Origin: Cyclobacteriaceae bacterium
GTDB taxonomy: Bacteria; Bacteroidota; Bacteroidia; Cytophagales; Cyclobacteriaceae
Direction of reading: 5' to 3'
Assembly: GCA_019638285.1 (NCBI GenBank)
Contig: JAHBUB010000024.1
Span: 1-53,110 of the forward strand
Length of the DNA stretch: 53,110 nt
This document shows, piece after piece, positions 44,313-53,110 of the stretch. Made by a program: the position numbers and the translations under genes. Position 1 is the first letter of the stretch; the number at the start of each line of letters is the position of its first letter. The notes beneath the pieces were generated by a model that was not told the origin of the DNA, searched no databases, and was given only the letters and a program-made list of their open reading frames with translations.

Positions 44313-45229
44313 AACTTTATAATGTCTAGGGTTTCTCCTTCAATTGCAAGTTTTGTGTTTTTGAATAAAGTAGCCGCTTCTTCCCGCAAGGGATCAAGCA
44401 CTTTGTATCTTGCAGAGTAATGACCAATGAGCAAACATTTTACGTGGGCCATGTTGGCAATTTTAGCCGCTTGTATGGTGGTGCTGTGAAAAGTGGCAGC
44501 AGCCTTATCCTCATGCTCCTCCATAAAGGTGGCTTCATGGTACAATAAATCTACATCCTTAATTTGGGGCACGATACTTTCGTCATAGGCTGTGTCTGAG
44601 CAATAGGCAAACGAATGAGAAGGACGTGGTGGAAGGGTATAATCTTCGTTTTTATAGAGCAATTCACCTTGTTCATCTACAACATCCTTCCCTAGTTTTA
44701 ATTGGGCGATATGAGCGAGTAGAATATTTTTGGGGAACGTTGCTTTGTCTATTCTTTTTGGTTTTTCCTTTTCGCGAAATAGAAAGCCGGTGCAGGGTAC
44801 CTTGTGTTGAAGGGGTATGGAATGAACGGTAAGAACATCGTCTTCATACAAACAAACTGATTTGCCAGGTGGGATGGCATGAAAGATCAGTTTATAGTGT
44901 AAGGCAGACCTGGAATATTTTAACTGAAGGGTGATGATTTCATCCAAGCCGGGTTGGCTATAAATGTGGAGATCGTTGGTTCTTCTTTGTAGATGCATGC
45001 TAAAAAGTAAACCCATAAGCCCCAGGTAATGATCGCCATGGAGATGGCTGATAAAAACCTTATCAATCTTTTGAGTAGGAATGGAGTAACGCTTCAATTG
45101 TGTTTGAATTCCTTCTCCACAATCAATAAGAATATGATGCTTTTGAACATTAAGATATTGCGAGGAGGGGTACCTTCCATAGGCGGGCAGTGCTCCGCTA
45201 GATCCTAATATAGTAAGTTGAAAAGGCAT
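44309..45229 (-). CDS. rnz: Ribonuclease Z
   Basis: The 306-residue metallo-beta-lactamase-fold endonuclease removes 3' trailers from tRNA precursors. The zinc motif is HLHGDH (H62, H64, D66, H67). The exosite-related region, SDTAYDES with its metal Asp, HEATF and GHYSARY all match bacterial RNase Z. Start set at ATG 45229 (MPFQLTILGSSGALP, the standard family N-terminus); the frame extends eight codons upstream without support. A terminator separates it from the STAS gene, so it needs its own promoter, which was not identified. Confidence 0.95.
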   Translation of the reverse strand: MPFQLTILGSSGALPAYGRYPSSQYLNVQKHHILIDCGEGIQTQLKRYSIPTQKIDKVFISHLHGDHYLGLMGLLFSMHLQRRTNDLHIYSQPGLDEIITLQLKYSRSALHYKLIFHAIPPGKSVCLYEDDVLTVHSIPLQHKVPCTGFLFREKEKPKRIDKATFPKNILLAHIAQLKLGKDVVDEQGELLYKNEDYTLPPRPSHSFAYCSDTAYDESIVPQIKDVDLLYHEATFMEEHEDKAAATFHSTTIQAAKIANMAHVKCLLIGHYSARYKVLDPLREEAATLFKNTKLAIEGETLDIIKL

Positions 45230-45237
45230 TTGTTTGC

Positions 45238-45273
45238 TAAAAATAAATCCCAACGGGATAGGTCGGGATTTAT
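45238..45273 (-). terminator. Intrinsic terminator between the STAS gene and rnz
   Basis: On the minus strand ATAAATCCC (45273-45265) and GGGATTTAT (45251-45243) form a 9-bp stem with a 13-base loop, followed by TTTT. It lies 23 bases beyond the STAS stop codon. Confidence 0.65.
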
Positions 45274-45296
45274 ATAAAATTTTTATTCAGGACCTT

Positions 45297-45674
45297 TTAG
45301 GAATCCCCGTCTTTCATGTCTTTTTCGATCTCGTGCATAAAAACTGCGTCTATGGCCTCTTCCACAGTAGGAAGAATATGGAGCACACTGTCCAGTTGCG
45401 AAATTTTAATCAATTTCAGTGTGTGCTCTGATAATTTGGCAAGTACAAAAATGCCATCATCCTCTTGAAAAATCCGGTTGCCAACCAGGAGTGCACTCAG
45501 GCCGGAAGAATCCGTATACTTCACTTCTGTCAGATCGAGAATGATGTTCCTAACACCCTCAGCATGCAAGGTGATCATTTGGGTCTTCAGATCCGGGGCG
45601 ATACTCGAATCCATCTTTTCTTCGTGGAGACCCAACAAACTGTACTTCTCTTGTTTATCTATCGTATACTTCAT
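45297..45674 (-). CDS. STAS-domain protein, anti-sigma factor antagonist type
   Basis: The 125-residue single STAS domain resembles SpoIIAA/RsbV. D55-S56 in YTDSSGLSALL is the conserved phosphorylatable serine region, and the NIILDLTEVKYTDSSGL strand-helix signature is intact. In the family a cognate serine kinase phosphorylates the Ser to control partner switching. No kinase or sigma gene is adjacent, though STAS-like material also occurs at the end of the histidine kinase at 36223-38115. Located 27 bases after purC on the same strand. Partner unknown. Confidence 0.9.
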   Translation of the reverse strand: MKYTIDKQEKYSLLGLHEEKMDSSIAPDLKTQMITLHAEGVRNIILDLTEVKYTDSSGLSALLVGNRIFQEDDGIFVLAKLSEHTLKLIKISQLDSVLHILPTVEEAIDAVFMHEIEKDMKDGDS

Positions 45675-45701
45675 AATTCCATTTTCAATCCTAAAAATAG
45701 T

Positions 45702-46637
45702 TTATTTTATGGAATTAACGATACGCTGCTCGATTCGTTCTAAAAGCGAGTCATAATCGATGGCTTCAAGCATTTTCCCTGTCATCTGCTGATACAATTC
45801 TTTGTATCGGTCAGAAATAGATGTTACAATCGCATTGGTCATTTCGGGTATTTGTTGCCCTTCTTTACCCTGAAATCCATTCTCGATCAGCCATTGCCTT
45901 ACAAACTCTTTGGAGAGCTGTTTCTGAGGTTGTCCTTCCGATTGCCTTTTTTCGTATCCTTCTTTATAAAAATAACGGGACGAATCGGGAGTATGGATTT
46001 CATCAATCAAATAAATGGTGCCGTTGTGTTTACCAAATTCATATTTGGTATCGACCAATATCAGCCCTCGTTTTTCTGCCAATGCGGTTCCCCTTGCGTA
46101 CAATGCCCGGGTATATGCTTCTAGTTTTTCATATTCATTTTCAATGACCAAACCCTTTTTTATAATTTCTTCCCTTGAAATGTCTTCATCGTGGCCCACT
46201 TTTGCTTTTGTAGTAGGGGTAATGATGGGGGTGGGCAGTGGGTCGTTCTCCTTTAATCCCTCTGGCATAGGCACACCGCAAAGGATTCGTTTTCCCGCAC
46301 GATACTCCCTCCATGCGTGACCGGCCAGGTAGCCCCTGATTACCATTTCGACAGGAAAAGTTTCGCACTTAAAACCTATGGTGACGTTAGGGTCGGGGGT
46401 GGAAAGCACCCAGTTGGGAACAAGGTCTTTGGTGGCTTCGAGGTTATCAGCGGCAATCTGATTGAGTACACGGCCTTTGTCAGGAATGGCTTTTGGAAGA
46501 ATGACATCGAAAGCAGAGATTCGGTCGGTAGCAACCATGGCCATTTTATCTCCGAAAAAGTAAACATCCCTTACCTTACCGCTGTAAAAACCTGTCTGAC
46601 CTTTGAACTTAAATTGGGTCTCCTTAATTGCCTTCAT
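45702..46637 (-). CDS. purC: Phosphoribosylaminoimidazole-succinocarboxamide synthase
   Basis: This purine-pathway enzyme ligates aspartate to CAIR using ATP to form SAICAR. The 311-residue protein has [24 protein letters not shown] (ATP-grasp-like start), [26 protein letters not shown] and [12 protein letters not shown]. Length matches the long eukaryote/Bacteroidota form, not the ~240-residue enterobacterial one. Start chosen at ATG 46637 ([11 protein letters not shown]); a further 15 codons upstream are open but atypical. Flanked by the STAS and MORN-repeat genes on the same strand. Confidence 0.95.
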   Translation of the reverse strand: MKAIKETQFKFKGQTGFYSGKVRDVYFFGDKMAMVATDRISAFDVILPKAIPDKGRVLNQIAADNLEATKDLVPNWVLSTPDPNVTIGFKCETFPVEMVIRGYLAGHAWREYRAGKRILCGVPMPEGLKENDPLPTPIITPTTKAKVGHDEDISREEIIKKGLVIENEYEKLEAYTRALYARGTALAEKRGLILVDTKYEFGKHNGTIYLIDEIHTPDSSRYFYKEGYEKRQSEGQPQKQLSKEFVRQWLIENGFQGKEGQQIPEMTNAIVTSISDRYKELYQQMTGKMLEAIDYDSLLERIEQRIVNSIK

Positions 46638-46699
46638 GGAGTGTTCATTATTTTGCAAAGTAAGAAATGGAAGGGGGAACACCCAATGCCCTCCCTCAC

Positions 46700-48013
46700 T
46701 TATTTTTCATCAATGAGAATGCCTGCCTTGAAGGTGTATGTCTTCGTCACGTTGCCTTTCTCATCGTATTCAATCCAGTCTTTGTGCTTTTTGTTGGCGA
46801 TGTATTCTCCCCGCTCTTTAATCATACCATTTTCATAAAAGCCGGTGTACAATCCATGCTGGCGCCCGGCACGATACTCACATTGCCACTGTACTTTACC
46901 GTTTTCATAATAGCTTCTGACCGGTCCGGTAATTAAACCAAATTGATAGGTTTCCTCCAATGCCTTTGTACCCGGTGGAGAGTAGGTGGTCTTTAGGCCA
47001 TGAAGCTTTCCGTTTTCATAAGTTTCTTTCAACTTCAGGGCCTTGCCATCCGCAGCGTAGTACAACCATACCCCTTCAGGTTTTTCTTTCTTAAATGTTT
47101 TTCGTGAGAGTTGAATCCCTTCCTCGTTAAACTCATCTTTGACGGTAGACTGGCCATTTGGAGACACTTGCTCTCGTGTTTTTATTTTGCCGTTGGGGTA
47201 GTAGGCAATATTTACACCTACTTTATTTCCTTCTTTGAATTGAAAATTGTGACGAATGCTTCCATCGGGATAATAAGCGATGTTATTTCCATGAAGTTTA
47301 CTATCCAAAAAGTTAGCATCGAGCAGAAGATGCCCCTCCTCATCATAATTTTTGAAGTTCCCTGTCTTTTCACCCGGGTTCATGGTAGAGATTGTTTCCA
47401 GTTGACCGTTGGGGAAATAGGTTTTATAAAAATCGGTTAATACCCCGTCTTTAAAATTGGCTTCCGTTTCTTTTCCTCCATCTTCATAAAAAGTGATGGT
47501 AAGTCCATTGGGTTTTTTATTCTTGTAATTGATTTCCTTTCTCAATTTACCGGAGGGGTAGAATTCTTTCACCAACCCATCGGGCTTTCCCTTCGAAAAA
47601 TAAGACTCACTTTTAATTACTCCGGATTCAAAAAAGGAATGGATACTGTCAACCAAAAGATTGTTTTGATAGAACGCGCGTTGAATGAGAATTCCATTAT
47701 CATCATAAATTTCTACAGGGCCGTGTCTCTTCCCATTGAGGTAATTGATTTTTCGAACCAATGTTCCCTCTTCATTGTATTCACTGAAAAATCCTGAGCG
47801 GTAACCATCGGAAAATATCCCCTCCACTTCCGTATGTCCATTGGGATAATATCTTTTGTACGCGCCATCCAGGGTCTCGTTATCTTGTTTAGAAACAGTA
47901 TACTCCTCCTGCAGTTGTCGTTTTTGTGGGTCAAAGTACTTTCTGACCACACGTTGGGCAGAAGCAGAAAACCCAAGAAATATAAATACAACAATAAGAT
48001 TCCGAGATATCAT
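46700..48013 (-). CDS. Exported MORN-2/YwqK-type repeat protein
   Basis: The 437-residue protein has a signal peptide ([13 protein letters not shown]) and at least fifteen ~23-residue repeats of the MORN_2/YwqK kind. These have the pattern Y-x-N-G-x-x-x-x-E...G-x-x-x-G, e.g. [40 protein letters not shown] and [20 protein letters not shown]. Such repeats form an elongated beta-structure. Databases often label the family 'YwqK antitoxin', but no toxin gene is adjacent and the protein is exported, so an antitoxin role is not supported. Likely a periplasmic or surface binding scaffold; function unknown. Confidence 0.87.
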   Translation of the reverse strand: MISRNLIVVFIFLGFSASAQRVVRKYFDPQKRQLQEEYTVSKQDNETLDGAYKRYYPNGHTEVEGIFSDGYRSGFFSEYNEEGTLVRKINYLNGKRHGPVEIYDDNGILIQRAFYQNNLLVDSIHSFFESGVIKSESYFSKGKPDGLVKEFYPSGKLRKEINYKNKKPNGLTITFYEDGGKETEANFKDGVLTDFYKTYFPNGQLETISTMNPGEKTGNFKNYDEEGHLLLDANFLDSKLHGNNIAYYPDGSIRHNFQFKEGNKVGVNIAYYPNGKIKTREQVSPNGQSTVKDEFNEEGIQLSRKTFKKEKPEGVWLYYAADGKALKLKETYENGKLHGLKTTYSPPGTKALEETYQFGLITGPVRSYYENGKVQWQCEYRAGRQHGLYTGFYENGMIKERGEYIANKKHKDWIEYDEKGNVTKTYTFKAGILIDEK

Positions 48014-48080
48014 ATGCCTTATTGACTCACCAACGAATAATCAGCAATGATGTTGCATGAAGGCAATGCCCGCTATTCTT

Positions 48081-49259
48081 TTACAACCTTTCTATTACAA
48101 TGGCAGAAGCACCCCCACCTCCATTACAAATACCTGCGACACCAATGCTCGCATTGTTTTGTTTCAATACATTGGCCAGGGTAACGGTAATGCGTGCTCC
48201 GGAGGCGCCCAGGGGATGGCCCAGGGCCACAGCACCACCATTCACATTTACCTTTTCTACATCCAGGCCGAGGTTTTTATTATTAGCCAGTGCCACGGCA
48301 GAAAATGCTTCGTTGATTTCGTAATAGGCTACGTCCTTTTTATCGACTCCTGCCATTTTCATGGCTTTGGGTATTGCCAGTGATGGAGCAGTGGTGAACC
48401 ACATTGGATCCTGGGCCGCATCTGCAAACCCGAGAATTCTTGCAATGGGCTTCAACCCCAATTCAATCGCTTTTTCTTTGCTCATCAATATTACGGCCGC
48501 AGCTCCGTCATTAAGGGTGGAGGCATTGGCGGCAGTAGCAGTTCCGTCCTTACCAAACGCGGGTTTTAAGGATGGAATCTTATCAAAAAACACATTCTTA
48601 TACTCCTCGTCCTCACCCATCAGGGTCCCTTCTCCTTTTCTTCCCTTAATCTCCACAGGCACCACTTCCTCCTTAAACTTTCCGGCCGTCCAGGCAGCAG
48701 CTGCTCTTTTGTACGAATTGATGGCAAACTCATCTTGCGCCTCGCGCGAAATATTCATCTCCTTGGCAGTGTTGTCCGAGCACACACCCATGGCACAATG
48801 GTTATAGATATCATTCAACCCATCGAAAGATAAGCCATCGACCATCTCTCCATTGCCAAACTTATACCCAAATCGGGCTTTGGGTAAATAGTAGGGAACA
48901 TTACTCATGCTCTCCATTCCTCCTGCTACCACCACATCATTGTGACCAAGCAGGATGGACTGGGCACCTACCATAATGGCTTTCATTCCGGAGGCACATA
49001 CTTTGTTGACTTGTGTGCAGGGAATTTCATACCCTAACCCAGCGGCAACTGCCACTTGCGTAGCGGGGGCCTGGCCTAAGCCTGCGGAAATAACATTGCC
49101 CATATACACCTCCTGAATTGTTTTTGTATCAAGGTGGATGCGCTCTAACGCACCCTTAACAGCCGTAGCACCCAACTGAATGGCGCTTAAACTGGATAGG
49201 CTTCCGCCAAAACTTCCTATGGGTGTTCTTACTGCGGATACGATGTATACTTCTTTCAT
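48081..49259 (-). CDS. Acetyl-CoA C-acyltransferase (thiolase)
   Basis: The 392-residue thiolase has the nucleophile Cys in VCASGMKAIMVGAQ (residue ~88), the active-site GHPLGASGARI His, and the second Cys in GICNGGGGAS. NEAFSAVA is also present. The family interconverts two acetyl-CoA and acetoacetyl-CoA, or cleaves 3-ketoacyl-CoA. The sequence style (MKEVYIVSAVRTPIGSFGG) favours the biosynthetic acetyl-CoA acetyltransferase group. No beta-oxidation partners are nearby, so physiological direction is open. Confidence 0.94.
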   Translation of the reverse strand: MKEVYIVSAVRTPIGSFGGSLSSLSAIQLGATAVKGALERIHLDTKTIQEVYMGNVISAGLGQAPATQVAVAAGLGYEIPCTQVNKVCASGMKAIMVGAQSILLGHNDVVVAGGMESMSNVPYYLPKARFGYKFGNGEMVDGLSFDGLNDIYNHCAMGVCSDNTAKEMNISREAQDEFAINSYKRAAAAWTAGKFKEEVVPVEIKGRKGEGTLMGEDEEYKNVFFDKIPSLKPAFGKDGTATAANASTLNDGAAAVILMSKEKAIELGLKPIARILGFADAAQDPMWFTTAPSLAIPKAMKMAGVDKKDVAYYEINEAFSAVALANNKNLGLDVEKVNVNGGAVALGHPLGASGARITVTLANVLKQNNASIGVAGICNGGGGASAIVIERL

Positions 49260-49285
49260 GATTAGTATTTTAGTCCTTAGTCTTT

Positions 49286-49351
49286 AGTCTTGAGTATTTA
49301 GTCCTTGGTCTAGTCTGAGACTAATGACTCAAGACTATAAACTCAAGACTA
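49286..49351. repeat. Inverted and direct repeats between batC and the thiolase gene
   Basis: AGTCTTGAGT (49286-49295) has two inverted partners, ACTCAAGACT at 49327-49336 and 49341-49350, and AGTCTGAGACT lies between them. The whole 96-base gap is built from AGTC/GACT-like words. It could form alternative hairpins. No T-run follows on the minus strand, so a terminator for the bat genes is uncertain. Confidence 0.6.
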
Positions 49352-49355
49352 TTTA

Positions 49356-50204
49356 TTACCAGTCTGGTTTGGTTTTATCTTTCGGTTTGGTGGCTTTGCG
49401 TTTGTTTTGCTGCAGGTATTGGATTTCCTGATTTTTCATGGCCTCCAATATCATTTTTGCTTTCTCCTCACTCATCTCCATGTCTTTGAGCTTGTCAGCA
49501 ACGGAAGGAGGGATGTCTTTTTTCTCTTTGTTCTCCTCGTTCTTTTCCTGCTCTTTTTGTTCTTCACTCTTTTCTTTGTCTTTCTTCTCCTGCTCTTCTT
49601 TGTCTTTCTTTTGCTGGTCCTGATCTTTTTTCTCTTGGTCCTTTTTCTCCTGATCTTGTTTCTCTTTTTGATCTTTATTCTCTTTGTCTTTTGAATCTTT
49701 TTTCTGATCGTCTTTCTTATCCTGATCTTTTTTCTGATCCTTATTGTCTTTCTTCTGCTCCTCCTGTTTCTTCTGCTCTTCCAGTTTTTTCTTTACCATT
49801 TCATAGTTATAGCGCGCCTCTTCATTGGAGGGGTCAGTACGCAGCGATTGTTTAAAGTATTCAAGTGCTTCTTCATATTTTCCGGTACGATTGGCCATCA
49901 CACCCAACTGCAAGTTGGACAAGGAGCGCATCTGAGCCGAGTTGCTCTGTAGGAGAGATTGGTACTGACTTTTGGCCTGGGTGGTATCGTTCATTTGAAA
50001 GAGGGCATTGGCCAAATTCATAACCACCTCATTTTCATTCACCTGAAGAGAATCGACCAAAAACTGATATTTTTCTGCAGCTGTTTTATAATCTCCGGAT
50101 TGATAGGCTTTTTTCGCCTCAGATTTGAGGCTGTTGATCAATGCAATGTTATCAATACCGGATAAGAGGAGAACAGCGATCAAAAATCCGATGATTAACT
50201 TCAT
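49356..50204 (-). CDS. BatC-like TPR protein with long charged low-complexity region
   Basis: The 282-residue protein has a signal peptide or N-terminal anchor (LIIGFLIAVLLLSGI), then three TPR-like units in residues ~27-135 (AYQSGDYKTAAEKYQFLVDS; KYEEALEYFKQSLRTDPSNEEARYNYEMV). Next comes about 90 residues made almost only of Lys, Glu, Asp and Gln, followed by a conserved helical end (VADKLKDMEMSEEKAKMILEAMKNQE) and a basic tail. BatC proteins belong to the Bacteroides aerotolerance operon and probably act in the periplasm with VWA-domain Bat proteins. The ATG overlaps the batB stop by four bases. Confidence 0.88.
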   Translation of the reverse strand: MKLIIGFLIAVLLLSGIDNIALINSLKSEAKKAYQSGDYKTAAEKYQFLVDSLQVNENEVVMNLANALFQMNDTTQAKSQYQSLLQSNSAQMRSLSNLQLGVMANRTGKYEEALEYFKQSLRTDPSNEEARYNYEMVKKKLEEQKKQEEQKKDNKDQKKDQDKKDDQKKDSKDKENKDQKEKQDQEKKDQEKKDQDQQKKDKEEQEKKDKEKSEEQKEQEKNEENKEKKDIPPSVADKLKDMEMSEEKAKMILEAMKNQEIQYLQQNKRKATKPKDKTKPDW

Positions 50205-51169
50205 ATTTTTACGGTCTTCACATTCACTAACACATCAATTACTAGCAAAAATAGTGCAATTAAAAGGAAATAATGATAACGGTTGGCGCTCACGTCCACA
50301 AAGCGGGTGTCGCGCAATTCACCTTCAATTCCACTGATTGTATTGATTAATCGCGATACATCATTTTTAGTTTCATTGATCTCGAAATACTCTCCTCCGG
50401 TGCGATTGGCAAGGGATTGCAACGACCTGGAATCCAGTCGCGTGACTACCGTATTTCCCTGCCTGTCGGTTTTGAAGCCACTTCCCGCATACAATTGGCT
50501 TCCCTTAGCGGTACCCACACCTAACGTAAATAGTTTGATGTCATTATCCTGTATTTTTTTAACGCTTTCATTCGTGTCTTCTCCAAAATCTTCACCGTCA
50601 CTGATCAGTATGATTACTTTGGATTTTTGCTGGGAACTAGGTCCTTCCTGATCGCTCAGTTTGGTGAGCGCCATGCGCAGGGGAGGCCCAAAATCCGTGC
50701 CGGAGGAAGGGACCAGCCCTGTATTCATCGTTTCGATGAAAAGATTGAGTGCATTTTGATCGTAGGTAAGCGGACTTTGCATAAATGCTTCCGAAGAGAA
50801 AATGATAATCCCGATCCGGTCAGAACTAAAGGCATCCACAATCCGCTTCATTTCAAACTTAACCTTCTCGAGGCGGCTGGGTTGAATGTCAAATGCCTCC
50901 ATAGACTTTGATAAGTCAACACAAATCATAATGTCTTTGCCCACAGACTTTACTTCCTTTCGTGAATCGCCAAAGGAGGGGCCGAGAAAGGCAACCAGCA
51001 AAAGGGCAAATAAGAGGGAGCGAATGATCAGTTTGTAAAAGATGTTGCCGTAGGGTGTGTTCAGCCTTTTTGCAATACGTACTACCTTTATAATATAGAC
51101 AATATAGAACCCCAGGAAAAGGAAGGTGAGTATTGCCTCAAATAGTCCAAAATCACGAAACCAGGTCAT
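50201..51169 (-). CDS. BatB-like membrane VWA-domain protein
   Basis: The 322-residue protein has two N-terminal membrane helices (~residues 10-30 and 47-65), a von Willebrand A domain and one C-terminal helix (YHYFLLIALFLLVIDVLV). The metal-ion-dependent adhesion site is complete: D85-L-S87-K-S89, the Thr in SSGTDFG, and the Asp in ISDGED. In Bacteroidota such Bat proteins lie with a MoxR ATPase and DUF58 protein and contribute to stress tolerance. Here only batB and batC are present, preceded by floA. BatA versus BatB identity rests on the presence of a downstream BatC and is not certain. Confidence 0.88.
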   Translation of the reverse strand: MTWFRDFGLFEAILTFLFLGFYIVYIIKVVRIAKRLNTPYGNIFYKLIIRSLLFALLLVAFLGPSFGDSRKEVKSVGKDIMICVDLSKSMEAFDIQPSRLEKVKFEMKRIVDAFSSDRIGIIIFSSEAFMQSPLTYDQNALNLFIETMNTGLVPSSGTDFGPPLRMALTKLSDQEGPSSQQKSKVIILISDGEDFGEDTNESVKKIQDNDIKLFTLGVGTAKGSQLYAGSGFKTDRQGNTVVTRLDSRSLQSLANRTGGEYFEINETKNDVSRLINTISGIEGELRDTRFVDVSANRYHYFLLIALFLLVIDVLVNVKTVKI

Positions 51170-51261
51170 TTATTCCTTTTGACGCAATTATAGGGAAATA
51201 GGTTGTGAATATAAATACGAAATTGTGCAACAGGCACAGACCAATCAGGTAGCTCGAAGTA

Positions 51262-52170
51262 TTATTTTGTTTCTTTTCGAATTCCATATTGTCTCCCTGC
51301 CCTGAAAGCACCAGCGAGCGCCATTGGAATTTTAGCTTCCTCAATAATTACGTTGGCTTTGGCTTCCTGTACCCGGGCAATCATCTCTTGTTCACTGGCT
51401 ACCGCCATGGCCCTTCTTTCCTCTGCCTTGGCTTTGGCTACGTTAAGGTCAGCATTGGCCTGATCCATTTGAAGAATAGCGCCAATGTTGCGGCCGATAT
51501 TAATATCGGCAATGTCAATGGATAAAATAGTGTAGGCGGTACCTGCATCCAGCCCATTTTCAAGAACAGTCTTAGAGATGCGGTCAGGATTTTCAAGGAC
51601 CTGCATATAACTGGATTGACCAATGGTAGAGATAATACCTTGCCCTACCCTGGCTTTAATGGTTTCTTCTCCAGCACCACCCACCAGTTGCTGAATATTT
51701 GCACGAACTGTAACCCTTGCTTCTGTGATCAACTGGATACCTTCAATAGATACTCCCGTAATGGCCGGCACAATAATCATATAGGGTGATACGGACAGCT
51801 GTACGGCTCTTAATACATCTCTTCCTGCCAGGTCAATCGCTGTGGCTTGCTGATAGTTCATCTTTAAATTGGCTTTATCTGCTACCACCAGGGCCTTGAT
51901 CACATTGGTGAGATTACCTTTGGCGAGATAATGGGTCTCTAATTGGCTGGCGGTAATTCCTTGTATGCCCGCTTTTGTGGCCAGGATCAGAGACCGAACG
52001 ATAAGTGCTGGGGGTACCTTGCGCACACGCATAAACACAAGGTTCAGCAGGTTTACATGAACCCCCGAAAAGAGGGCAGTAATCCAAAGGTTGAGTGGGA
52101 GCACATATAGAAATAGCCACAGGCCAATCACTATACCACCAATCCATACGAGAATCATATATTCAGCCAT
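51262..52170 (-). CDS. floA: Flotillin-like protein FloA
   Basis: The 302-residue membrane-associated scaffold protein is of the UPF0365/FloA family. It has an N-terminal hydrophobic segment ([19 protein letters not shown]), a second re-entrant hydrophobic stretch ([14 protein letters not shown]), an SPFH-like domain ([40 protein letters not shown]) and a C-terminal Ala/Glu-rich coiled coil ([35 protein letters not shown]). FloA organises membrane microdomains. Start set at ATG 52170; the frame extends nine codons further. The normally adjacent NfeD partner is not within the window. Confidence 0.93.
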   Translation of the reverse strand: MAEYMILVWIGGIVIGLWLFLYVLPLNLWITALFSGVHVNLLNLVFMRVRKVPPALIVRSLILATKAGIQGITASQLETHYLAKGNLTNVIKALVVADKANLKMNYQQATAIDLAGRDVLRAVQLSVSPYMIIVPAITGVSIEGIQLITEARVTVRANIQQLVGGAGEETIKARVGQGIISTIGQSSYMQVLENPDRISKTVLENGLDAGTAYTILSIDIADINIGRNIGAILQMDQANADLNVAKAKAEERRAMAVASEQEMIARVQEAKANVIIEEAKIPMALAGAFRAGRQYGIRKETK

Positions 52171-52499
52171 GACATGCAAATTAAAAAGAATGCCCAAGGT
52201 AGCACAAGGAGGACTGGAATTCAGGCTTTCCTCTAGAATTACTTTCGTTTATAGTTCTTTATTAGCTCAGAGTGCAGGGGTGAATTAGGCATTTATAAAA
52301 ATCTGTGTTATCTTTGCCCAAGTTTTTAGCAGAAATCATTCTGTTTAGTCAAATTATTCCATTGAGGAAAGTTATTGCTACTCCCAATTTTTGTTTGCTG
52401 AAGATCAAATGTGCTAGGATATTATTTATCCAACTCATTGCTGATTAACATTTTACCATTTTTCCCAGCAGAGGCACAATATATTTTTTAACAAACAAA
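52171..52499. promoter_or_regulatory. Divergent intergenic region with helicase promoter and long 5' leader
   Basis: This 329-base gap separates floA (minus) and the helicase gene (plus). TATCTTTG at 52309-52316 is an exact -7 box for the helicase, predicting a start near 52321 and a 5' leader of about 180 bases. No clear TTTG box lies 19 bases upstream of it. For floA only a weak minus-strand TACCTTGG near 52200 was found. No gene was seen in the gap. Confidence 0.5.
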
Positions 52500-53110
52500 A
52501 TGAATAGTTTAAGACAAAAAAGAAGACCAAGGACCAACTCTAGCCCAAATCAAAGAAATCAATCCAATAAGCGCAAAGGACCTGCGGTAAGTACCATCGA
52601 TCCCCGCTTATTTGTAAAGAAAGCAACTCCCCAAACGGAAGCAACCTTTCAACCCTCCTTTAAGATTCAGGATTTGAAAGTAGATGCGCGCATCAAAACC
52701 AACTTACTGAACAAGGGTTATAACTTTCTGACCGAAATACAGGAACATGCCATTCAACCTGTGTTGGAAGGCAAGGATGTAATGGGCATTGCCCAAACAG
52801 GAACTGGTAAGACCGCTGCATTTCTTGTTCCAATAATAAACAATCTATTGGGTAAGCCAGCCTCATTTCAAGTGCTGGTGGTATTGCCTACCAGGGAATT
52901 GGCCGTACAGGTAGAAGAGGAATTGAAAAGCATTGGAGTAGGACTGAACATTTCGAGTGCCTGCTTTATTGGAGGAACCAGTGTGGGGCGCGATATTACA
53001 AGACTGAAAAGACCCACTCATTTCGTAATTGGCACTCCAGGAAGACTGATAGATTTGGCGCGCCAAAATGCACTTCATTTTAGGGACTTTAAAACCCTGA
53101 TTTTGGATGA
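52500..53110 (+). CDS. DEAD-box RNA helicase (3' partial)
   Basis: The first 203 codons are present and the gene runs off the window. A basic, Asn/Arg/Lys-rich N-terminal extension of about 55 residues precedes the helicase core: the Q motif (FLTEIQEHAIQPVLEGKDV), motif I AQTGTGKT, motif Ia PTRELA, the GG region and motif Ib TPGR. The visible part stops just inside motif II (LILDE). DEAD-box proteins remodel rRNA or mRNA structures, often in ribosome assembly or cold adaptation; RhlE-like is likely. The long 5' leader hints at post-transcriptional control. Confidence 0.93.
   Translation, partial: MNSLRQKRRPRTNSSPNQRNQSNKRKGPAVSTIDPRLFVKKATPQTEATFQPSFKIQDLKVDARIKTNLLNKGYNFLTEIQEHAIQPVLEGKDVMGIAQTGTGKTAAFLVPIINNLLGKPASFQVLVVLPTRELAVQVEEELKSIGVGLNISSACFIGGTSVGRDITRLKRPTHFVIGTPGRLIDLARQNALHFRDFKTLILD

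Noticed and set aside
46700-48013. Toxin-antitoxin module suggested by the YwqK family name
   Set aside because: No toxin gene is adjacent, and the protein has a signal peptide and simple MORN-type repeats. The label is a naming habit.
49400-49700. Plus-strand hydrophobic proteins opposite batC
   Set aside because: The Phe/Leu-rich frames are the complement of the Lys/Glu-rich BatC segment and are an artefact of its codon composition.

Overview
The window comes from a member of the Bacteroidota, most likely the order Cytophagales. This is an inference from gene content. It has two large PKD adhesins with the type B (gliding-motility-associated) C-terminal domain, each followed by a PorP/SprF-like outer-membrane protein. 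It also has BatB/BatC aerotolerance-type proteins, a fused 2-oxoacid dehydrogenase E1, VPS10/BNR-repeat proteins, and promoters of the Bacteroidota form TTTG-N19-TAnnTTTG. No tRNA, rRNA, phage, transposase or CRISPR array was seen.

Layout: 1-8722 is a tandem duplication of [giant secreted adhesin + PorP/SprF]. 8827-12185 carries the CCA-adding enzyme, a TPR protein, an ECF sigma factor and a membrane protein that may be its anti-sigma partner. 12282-14323 on the minus strand carries an FtsE-like ATPase, fructose-6-phosphate aldolase, the SRP RNA with a textbook promoter, and a small unknown gene. 14329-17128 has a GNAT acetyltransferase and an M13 lipoprotein peptidase.

17163-25891 is a tryptophan operon. 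It starts with the small ribosomal protein gene thx, then a leader peptide with three consecutive Trp codons, a perfect 13-bp terminator hairpin, and trpE-trpG-trpD-trpC-trpF-trpB-(DUF1684 lipoprotein)-trpA-DAHP synthase. The leader's ATG overlaps the thx stop codon (ATGA), and the RNA segments form mutually exclusive antiterminator and terminator pairings. This looks like ribosome-mediated trp attenuation physically coupled to a ribosomal protein gene, and it is the most interesting thing in the window.

25892-30343 contains four copies of a ~56-bp dispersed palindromic element around an ArsC/Spx-like gene and a BNR-repeat protein. 30344-38115 has an ABC permease, a second BNR-repeat protein and a membrane histidine kinase with an extra C-terminal domain. 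38250-43538 has the E1 fusion, a BamA/TamA-family lipoprotein and a TrmH-type methyltransferase; the last two start back to back in one CATATG. 43527-52170 is a long run of minus-strand genes: queuosine precursor transporter, RNase Z, STAS protein, purC, MORN-repeat protein, thiolase, batC, batB, floA. The window ends inside a DEAD-box helicase gene.

Where a signal peptide or family N-terminus clearly favoured an internal Met, the start given is that Met and not the longest open frame.
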